Positions 58,954 through 64,000 of a DNA stretch of 64,000 nt are shown here, one piece after another. Both the position numbers and the translations under genes were made by a program. How positions within the stretch are numbered: the first letter of the stretch is position 1; each line of letters opens with the position of its first letter. Source of the DNA: Stenotrophomonas sp. UBA7346 (GTDB lineage Bacteria > Pseudomonadota > Gammaproteobacteria > Xanthomonadales > Xanthomonadaceae); contig DKPB01000018.1 of NCBI GenBank assembly GCA_002471015.1, positions 87,259 to 151,258 of the forward strand, in the 5' to 3' direction. The notes beneath the pieces are model-generated. The model made no database searches and was not told the origin of the DNA. It worked only from the letters and a program-made list of their open reading frames with translations.

Positions 58954-59913
58954 TCATGGCTTTCGCTGCTGCTCCGTACAGGCGCTGCAGATGCGCTCCA
59001 CCTTGTAGCCCTGCGCGCGCAGCTTTTCCACCACGCCGTCAGCGCCAAGCAGGTGCAGCGCGCCAACCACCACCAGAGTGGTGCCCTGCCCGGCCTGCAG
59101 CCGCTGCTGCAGCGGTGCCAGCCAGGCGTCATTGCGCTCGACATTGATGCGCCGGTACAGCCCCGGGTACTGCCGCTTCATCTGCCCGGCCATGTCCTGC
59201 CACAGCATCGTGGCATCGCCGCGACGCCACGCGTCATGCAGGGCACGGCTCTGGGCGTCACCCTTGTCCACTTGTTCCAGCGCCTCGCGCAGCATCTGCC
59301 GCTGTTCGTCCACGCCCATGCCATCGAGCATGCTGATCTGCGAGGCCGCTGTTTCCAATCCACCGACAGGTTTTCCAGCCTTGGCTGCCAGGTCCATCAT
59401 GTGACGATCCAGGCCGGCCTGCGGGTCCAGACCCAGCCGGGTCATCTGCGCGATGCTGATGGTCAGGCCAACGAACCACGGCTTGAGCCCGCCCAGACTC
59501 TGGATCGGCATGTTGTTGGCCTGTGCCCAGTCCTGCAGCCGCTCCCAGGTGGCCGCGTCCAGATCATCCTTGAGCTGGCTGCCATCGCGACGCAATGCGG
59601 CCTGCGCCATCTGCATCGGCAACGCCGGCGAGTTCATCTCCTCCGGGGACAGCTCGAACAGCAGCCGCTGCGACGCTGCGAACGCGCCATCCACGTCCTT
59701 GGACAAGGGATAGTCACTGGGCTTGAGCAGATGGAAGGAGCCCAGCAGGTAAACCTCACTGCCCTGGGCACCACTGACCTTCCACAGCAGCGGGACCGGG
59801 GCGACATAGGCCGCCGGCGCGGCTTCGCCACGTACCGGGCGCGCCGTGGTGGTACCGGCAACCAGCATCAAGCCTGCCAGCAGCAGGCCGGCGCTACGGG
59901 TCATCCACCTCAT
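58954..59913 (-). CDS. TraB/GumN-family exported protein
   Basis: A 319-residue protein with a signal peptide (1-25) and a TraB/GumN (Tiki-like) domain. Features: LLWKVSGAQGSEVYLLGSFHLLKPSD (the GxH metal motif region), an internal helical part and TTLVVVGALHLLGADGV with the second GxxH. Such proteins include Tiki proteases, and the Xanthomonas gum-cluster gene gumN. The role here is unknown. Its start overlaps the DUF1684 gene (ATGA), so the two are coupled. Confidence 0.85.
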   Translation of the reverse strand: MRWMTRSAGLLLAGLMLVAGTTTARPVRGEAAPAAYVAPVPLLWKVSGAQGSEVYLLGSFHLLKPSDYPLSKDVDGAFAASQRLLFELSPEEMNSPALPMQMAQAALRRDGSQLKDDLDAATWERLQDWAQANNMPIQSLGGLKPWFVGLTISIAQMTRLGLDPQAGLDRHMMDLAAKAGKPVGGLETAASQISMLDGMGVDEQRQMLREALEQVDKGDAQSRALHDAWRRGDATMLWQDMAGQMKRQYPGLYRRINVERNDAWLAPLQQRLQAGQGTTLVVVGALHLLGADGVVEKLRAQGYKVERICSACTEQQRKP

Positions 59914-60851
59914 GCAGCCACCTCACTCTTGGGTTTGGCGTAAGCCTTCTCGCCGGCCTGTACCTCCATGTCCAAACGGTTCTCCGGCGGCGGCAACGGA
60001 CAGGTCGCAAACGGGGTGAACGCGCAGGGCGGGTTGTAGGCGCGGTTGAAGTCGATCACGACTTCACTCCTGCTGTCCGGTACCGCCACATCGATGTAGC
60101 GGCCGGCTGCATAGCTGCCGCGGCCGCTGGTGCGGTCGGCGAATATCACCTGCAGGGGCTGGCCCGGCTCGCCCAGCGCTTCCAGTCGCCAGGTGCGGCC
60201 ATCACGCTCGAACTCGATGGCACCGGCATTGGACTGCTCGGTGGTCAGGCCGGTGATGTCGACGATCGGCAAGGTCTTGTTGAGGTCATGCGGCACGAAG
60301 CGTGCGGTGATGCGCCAGCTCGGATCAGCCGGCCAATACTCCAGGTGGCCGAAGTGGGCACGCGCCGGGGCCTCGCTGTGCCGCACCCGCAGGGCGAAAC
60401 GCGGGCCACGCTCGATCAGGCTCAATACACCCTTGCCGTCATCGAAGTGGATCAGGGTGGGGGCTTCATCACGGTCGCCGTGGAAGGCGATGCGCCCACT
60501 CACCGGCTTGCCATCCACCTGCATCGGCACTCCGGGTTCGGGCGTGAAGTACCAGTCCTTGCCCTGTCGCGACACCATGCCCAAGCGCGGTGGGCCTACC
60601 GCCAGGCGGATGCCGCTGGTACTGCCGCTGCCGATGTAGTGCGCTTTCAGTTCCAGCCAATGCAACCCCACCAGGCTGGTCCAGCCATCGACCGCCAACA
60701 GCTCGGTCAGGCGTTGCTCGCGCCACAGCGCGTTGTCGTGCGCAAACGCCGGATCCACCTTGACCACCGGCGGCGCCGCCACCTCCTGCTTGCAGCCGCC
60801 CAGCAGCACCACGGCCAACAAGGCCGCCCCCCCCAATGCTCTTTTCATCAA
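59910..60851 (-). CDS. DUF1684 lipoprotein
   Basis: A 313-residue lipoprotein with a lipobox LLGGCKQE near residue 20. The DUF1684 pattern is visible: LWREQRLTELLAVDGWTSLVGLHWLE near the start, and the C-terminal YNPPCAFTPFATCPLPPPENRLDMEV. Function of the family is unknown; the last segment resembles a metal- or cofactor-binding region. It overlaps mutL (ATGA) and the next gene (ATGA), so it is in the mutL operon. Confidence 0.9.
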   Translation of the reverse strand: MMKRALGGAALLAVVLLGGCKQEVAAPPVVKVDPAFAHDNALWREQRLTELLAVDGWTSLVGLHWLELKAHYIGSGSTSGIRLAVGPPRLGMVSRQGKDWYFTPEPGVPMQVDGKPVSGRIAFHGDRDEAPTLIHFDDGKGVLSLIERGPRFALRVRHSEAPARAHFGHLEYWPADPSWRITARFVPHDLNKTLPIVDITGLTTEQSNAGAIEFERDGRTWRLEALGEPGQPLQVIFADRTSGRGSYAAGRYIDVAVPDSRSEVVIDFNRAYNPPCAFTPFATCPLPPPENRLDMEVQAGEKAYAKPKSEVAA

Positions 60852-62698
60852 CGCCCCCGCAGGAACCAGCGATCAATCTCGGCCAAGGAAAAGCGCGCCC
60901 AGGTCGGGCGGCCATGGTTGCATTGCCCCGAGCGCTCGGTGATCTCCATATCACGCAGCAGGGCATTCATTTCAGGCAGCGTCAGCCGACGGTTGGCACG
61001 TACCGCGCCATGGCAGGCCATCGTCGACAGCAGTTCGTCACGCGCACTGGCGATGCGCCGGCTCTGCCCGTGTTCGCGCAGGTCACCCAGCACATCGCGC
61101 AGCAGGCCCTCGGGCTCGGCATTGGCCAGCAGCGCCGGGATACTGCGTACATGCAGGGAGCCCGGCCCCGAGCGGGTTACTTCAAAACCCAGCTCGGCCA
61201 ACGTCGCCGCTTCGCGTTCGGCGGTATCGGCATCTCGCTCGCCCACCGCCAGGGTGATCGGCACCAGCAGCGGCTGCGCATGCAGGCCGATGCCGTCATG
61301 CGCGTTCTTCAAGCGTTCGTAGCCGATGCGCTCGTGGGCGGCATGCATGTCCACCACGATCAAGCCTTCAGCGTTCTCGGCCAGGATGTAGATGCCATGC
61401 AACTGGGCGATGGCATAACCCAGCGGCGGTACCCCAGCATCACTTGAGGTTGCCGGCAAGGCCGGCCCGGCATCGGCCTGGCTTGCACCTGCCGCCGGCA
61501 CCGAATACAAGGCCGCATAGGCCGAAGGCGCTTCCGCCACCTGCAGGCCCAACGGCGACTGCCGCGCCTGCCAGTTGCCATTGCTGGCCACGCTGCCACC
61601 TGGCCGCGACAACACATAGCCACCACCCACGCTGGTACTGGGCGGCAGGGAGGCGACGGGATCGGCGGGATGGCCCTGCCCCATCGCCGCCGGCTCCAGC
61701 CCGGCACGGGTTTCGGCCAGCGCATCCTTCAGCGTGCGGTAGACAAAATCATGAATCAGTCGCGCGTCACGAAAACGCACTTCATGCTTGGCCGGGTGCA
61801 CGTTGACGTCGACGCGGGTCGGGTCCAGCTCCAGGAACAGCACATAGGCCGGCTGCCGGCCGTGGTACAGCACATCGCCGTAGGCCATCTTCACCGCATG
61901 ACTGACACTGCGGTCACGCACGGAACGCCCGTTGACGTACAGGTACTGCTGGTCGGCACTGGCACGCGAATACTGCGGCTGCGCGATCCAGCCATGCAGC
62001 CACAGGCCCGCGCCGCTATGGTCCACGCGCAAGGCCTGCCGCGCGAAATCCTCGCCGAGGGTTTCGCCCAGACGCGCGTCCGAATAGAGGTCGCCGGGCT
62101 TGTAGCGCCGTGACGGCTTGCCGTTGTGCGACACCCGCAACTCGACGTCTGGGCGCGCCAAGGCCAGCGAGCGCAACCATTCTTCAATGTGACCCAGCTC
62201 GGTGCGCTCGGCGCGCAGGAACTTGCGCCGCGCCGGTACGTTGTAGAACAACTCACGCACTTCCACCGTGGTGCCGGGCGCGTGCGCACGCGGGGTGACG
62301 TCGCCGAGCTTGCCCCCCTCGATCTGCAACGCCGAGCCATGTTCGTCATCGGCACGGCGCGAGGCCAGGGTGAAGCGGCTGACCGAGGCGATCGACGGCA
62401 GGGCTTCGCCGCGAAAGCCGAGGGTAGCCACCGACTCCAGGTCATCCAGGCTGGCGATCTTGCTGGTGGCATGGCGCGACACGGCCAGCGGCAGTTGGTC
62501 GGCAGCGATGCCGCCGCCGTTGTCACGGATGCGGATCAGGCGTACACCGCCTTCTTCCAGGTCGATATCCACGCGCGTGGCACCTGCGTCCAGCGCATTC
62601 TCGACCAGTTCCTTTACCACCGACGCAGGGCGCTCGACCACTTCGCCAGCAGCGATCTGGTTGATCAGGATTTCCGGCAGGGGACGGATTGCACTCAT
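60848..62698 (-). CDS. mutL: DNA mismatch repair protein MutL
   Basis: A 616-residue GHKL-ATPase. N-terminal motifs: IAAGEVVERPASVVKELVENALDAGA (motif I), DNGGGI (motif II) and TLGFRGEALPSI (motif III). The C-terminal dimerisation domain (about 430-616) is present. MutL couples MutS recognition to strand incision. It lies downstream of an amidase gene on the same strand, as in many gammaproteobacteria. Confidence 0.97.
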   Translation of the reverse strand: MSAIRPLPEILINQIAAGEVVERPASVVKELVENALDAGATRVDIDLEEGGVRLIRIRDNGGGIAADQLPLAVSRHATSKIASLDDLESVATLGFRGEALPSIASVSRFTLASRRADDEHGSALQIEGGKLGDVTPRAHAPGTTVEVRELFYNVPARRKFLRAERTELGHIEEWLRSLALARPDVELRVSHNGKPSRRYKPGDLYSDARLGETLGEDFARQALRVDHSGAGLWLHGWIAQPQYSRASADQQYLYVNGRSVRDRSVSHAVKMAYGDVLYHGRQPAYVLFLELDPTRVDVNVHPAKHEVRFRDARLIHDFVYRTLKDALAETRAGLEPAAMGQGHPADPVASLPPSTSVGGGYVLSRPGGSVASNGNWQARQSPLGLQVAEAPSAYAALYSVPAAGASQADAGPALPATSSDAGVPPLGYAIAQLHGIYILAENAEGLIVVDMHAAHERIGYERLKNAHDGIGLHAQPLLVPITLAVGERDADTAEREAATLAELGFEVTRSGPGSLHVRSIPALLANAEPEGLLRDVLGDLREHGQSRRIASARDELLSTMACHGAVRANRRLTLPEMNALLRDMEITERSGQCNHGRPTWARFSLAEIDRWFLRGR

Positions 62699-62882
62699 GC
62701 GCCACCACCTTGCATCAACGGTGCAAAAAAGGCGCAGGCGGGCGGAGTTACGAGGGGAATCAGGCTGACATCATGCATGCACATGATGATAGCCGAGCGC
62801 GGGCTCGGCACCGATACCACCGCGGGCTGAATACTGTGTCCTGTCGCGCCCATGCGTTCGCGGCCCGGACGGCCGCGCCCGC

Positions 62883-63986
62883 TTACTTGCTGCCGCCGGC
62901 AACGGTGCCCACGGCAGCATCCATTTCGGCCTGGGCACGGGCGGCAAACAAGGTGCCCGGCGGCGGCTGCCGGCTGAAGAAGGTATGCACGCCATCCAGC
63001 ACCGCACCGGCGATACGTCGCTGGTAGGTGGGATCGATCAGGCGACGCTCTTCGTCCGGGTTGGAGATGAAGGCGGTTTCCACCAGCATCGCCGGCATGT
63101 CCGAGGTGCGCAGCACCGCGAAGTTGGCGCGCTCCAGGTTCGGCTTGTGGTTGTTGCCGATGCGCTTGAGCCCGCCCAGCACGTGGCTGGCGGCATCTTC
63201 GGAGGCCTTCATGTTGCCACTCTGGGCCAGGTCCAGCAGTACGTTGGCCAGGGTGCCTTCAGTGCGGCTGAGACTGACGCCACCGATCAGGTCGGCGGCG
63301 TTTTCCTTGTCCGCCAACCAACGCGCACGCTGCGACGACGCCCCCTTGGTGGACAGCACATAGACCGACGAGCCGGTCGCCGAGCGGTTTTCCGCCGCAT
63401 CGGCGTGGATCGAGATGAAGATGTCCGCCTTGGCGGCGCGGGCACGCTGGGCGCGCATCGGCAGCGGAATGAATACGTCGGTGTCGCGGGTCAGGTAGGC
63501 GCGCAGGCCGGGGGTGGCATTGACCTGGCGCGCCAGTTCACGCGCCACCGCCAGGGTCACGTCCTTCTCGCGCTTGCCGGTCGGGCCGATGGCACCCGGA
63601 TCCTGGCCGCCGTGGCCGGGATCGATCGCCACGATCAGGTTGCGCATGCCCGGTTGCATGCGGATGCGCGAGGCATCGCTGGGCATCACCGGGCGCGGCA
63701 AGGGCTGTTCAGCACTGGCCACGGGAGCGGCGGCGGCAGCCCCCTGCGACACCGCGCCCACCGGCGCTGGGCGCCCCGTGGCAATGGTGGTGCGCACCGG
63801 TGTGCCTTGGGCATTGAGAATGGCTGCCGGCGAGTTGCCCGGTGCGGAGGCCGCGGCAATCACTCCCGTACTGGCCGACTGCGGCGCCGCCTGGACCACC
63901 GTCGTCGCCGGCGTCTGCGCTGCTGCCACAACCGGAGCGGGCGCGGGCGGCGGCGCGCTGGCCTGCTGGCGCACGGCAGCGGTCAA
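62883..63986 (-). CDS. amiC: N-acetylmuramoyl-L-alanine amidase, 3' part (N-terminus off the end)
   Basis: About 367 residues of the C-terminal part. A proline/alanine-rich linker (about 1-110 of the visible part) is followed by the Amidase_3 domain: AIDPGHGGQDPGAIGPTGKREK (zinc His and Glu), ISIHADAAENR (zinc His) and VETAFISNPDEE (catalytic Glu). It cleaves the stem peptide from glycan during cell separation. The gene runs off the right edge, where the sequence turns into an adapter-like string, so the N-terminal AMIN domain is missing. The stop precedes a CGCGGCC/GGCCGCG hairpin at 62859-62877. Confidence 0.93.
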   Translation of the reverse strand: MTAAVRQQASAPPPAPAPVVAAAQTPATTVVQAAPQSASTGVIAAASAPGNSPAAILNAQGTPVRTTIATGRPAPVGAVSQGAAAAAPVASAEQPLPRPVMPSDASRIRMQPGMRNLIVAIDPGHGGQDPGAIGPTGKREKDVTLAVARELARQVNATPGLRAYLTRDTDVFIPLPMRAQRARAAKADIFISIHADAAENRSATGSSVYVLSTKGASSQRARWLADKENAADLIGGVSLSRTEGTLANVLLDLAQSGNMKASEDAASHVLGGLKRIGNNHKPNLERANFAVLRTSDMPAMLVETAFISNPDEERRLIDPTYQRRIAGAVLDGVHTFFSRQPPPGTLFAARAQAEMDAAVGTVAGGSK

Positions 63987-64000
63987 AGATCGGAAGAGCG
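63987..64000. other. Illumina adapter-like sequence at the window end
   Basis: The last 14 bases, AGATCGGAAGAGCG, equal the start of a standard Illumina TruSeq adapter. An exact 14-base match at the very edge is very unlikely by chance. The base of the amidase reading frame past 63986 should not be trusted. Confidence 0.85.

Noticed and set aside
62859..62877. CGCGGCC/GGCCGCG hairpin after the amidase
   Set aside because: A 7-bp stem without T-run in GC-rich DNA; too weak to be called a terminator.

Overview
The window is a 64-kb stretch of a GC-rich gammaproteobacterial chromosome, most likely a member of the Xanthomonadaceae and probably Stenotrophomonas or a close relative. Three things point there: an arginine cluster built on N-acetylornithine carbamoyltransferase plus a fused N-acetylglutamate synthase/kinase, which is the Xanthomonas-type route; short palindromes with a terminal GTAG, like the GTAG repeats described in Stenotrophomonas maltophilia; and a DksA-like protein with a histone-H1-like tail. 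No phage, insertion sequence or CRISPR array was found. The right edge ends in 14 bases identical to an Illumina adapter, so it is probably a contig end.

Layout. 1-6.3 kb: end of a cytochrome c, azurin, then the cytochrome c maturation operon ccmC-D-E-F-G-H-I, with ccmAB not adjacent. 6.3-12 kb: single genes (a phosphatase/nuclease-fold membrane protein, metX, a periplasmic-type DNA ligase, a cold-shock/DUF1294 fusion) and a run of small unknown proteins. 12-18.5 kb: cytochrome bd module, with cydDC and cydABX divergent around a perfect FNR/Anr-type box. 18.5-20.2 kb: two identical tRNA-Pro(CGG) genes and an MFS transporter. 20.5-31.7 kb: one long leftward block for proline and arginine synthesis (argF'-argG-argE'-argB/A-GNAT-argC-argH, then a YciI-like gene and proBA), broken up by palindromic repeats and a hexanucleotide repeat array.

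32-38 kb: cysS, sufE, an MFS transporter and a secreted GH3 glycosidase. 38.3-40.1 kb: a gene-poor stretch ending in a decayed TetR regulator. 40.1-50.4 kb: nucleoside deaminase, DksA-like protein, yidD, pyrC, an M23 peptidase, a GTAG repeat cluster, a phytoene-synthase-like protein, gph-ubiG-mtaD, and the divergent pair efp/epmB. 50.4-53.5 kb: a PhnD-like binding protein overlapping a membrane GGDEF-EAL protein, the best candidate here for an uncharacterised sensing system. 53.5-64 kb: trmJ, suhB, htpX, gluQ, phbB, phaR, a TraB/GumN protein, a DUF1684 lipoprotein, mutL and the 3' part of an N-acetylmuramoyl-L-alanine amidase.

Together these genes cover respiration (cytochrome c assembly, bd oxidase and its CydDC exporter), amino-acid synthesis, translation support (cysS, efp/epmB, gluQ, trmJ) and envelope maintenance. 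Translation-coupled overlaps (ATGA or GTGA) are frequent and support the operon calls.
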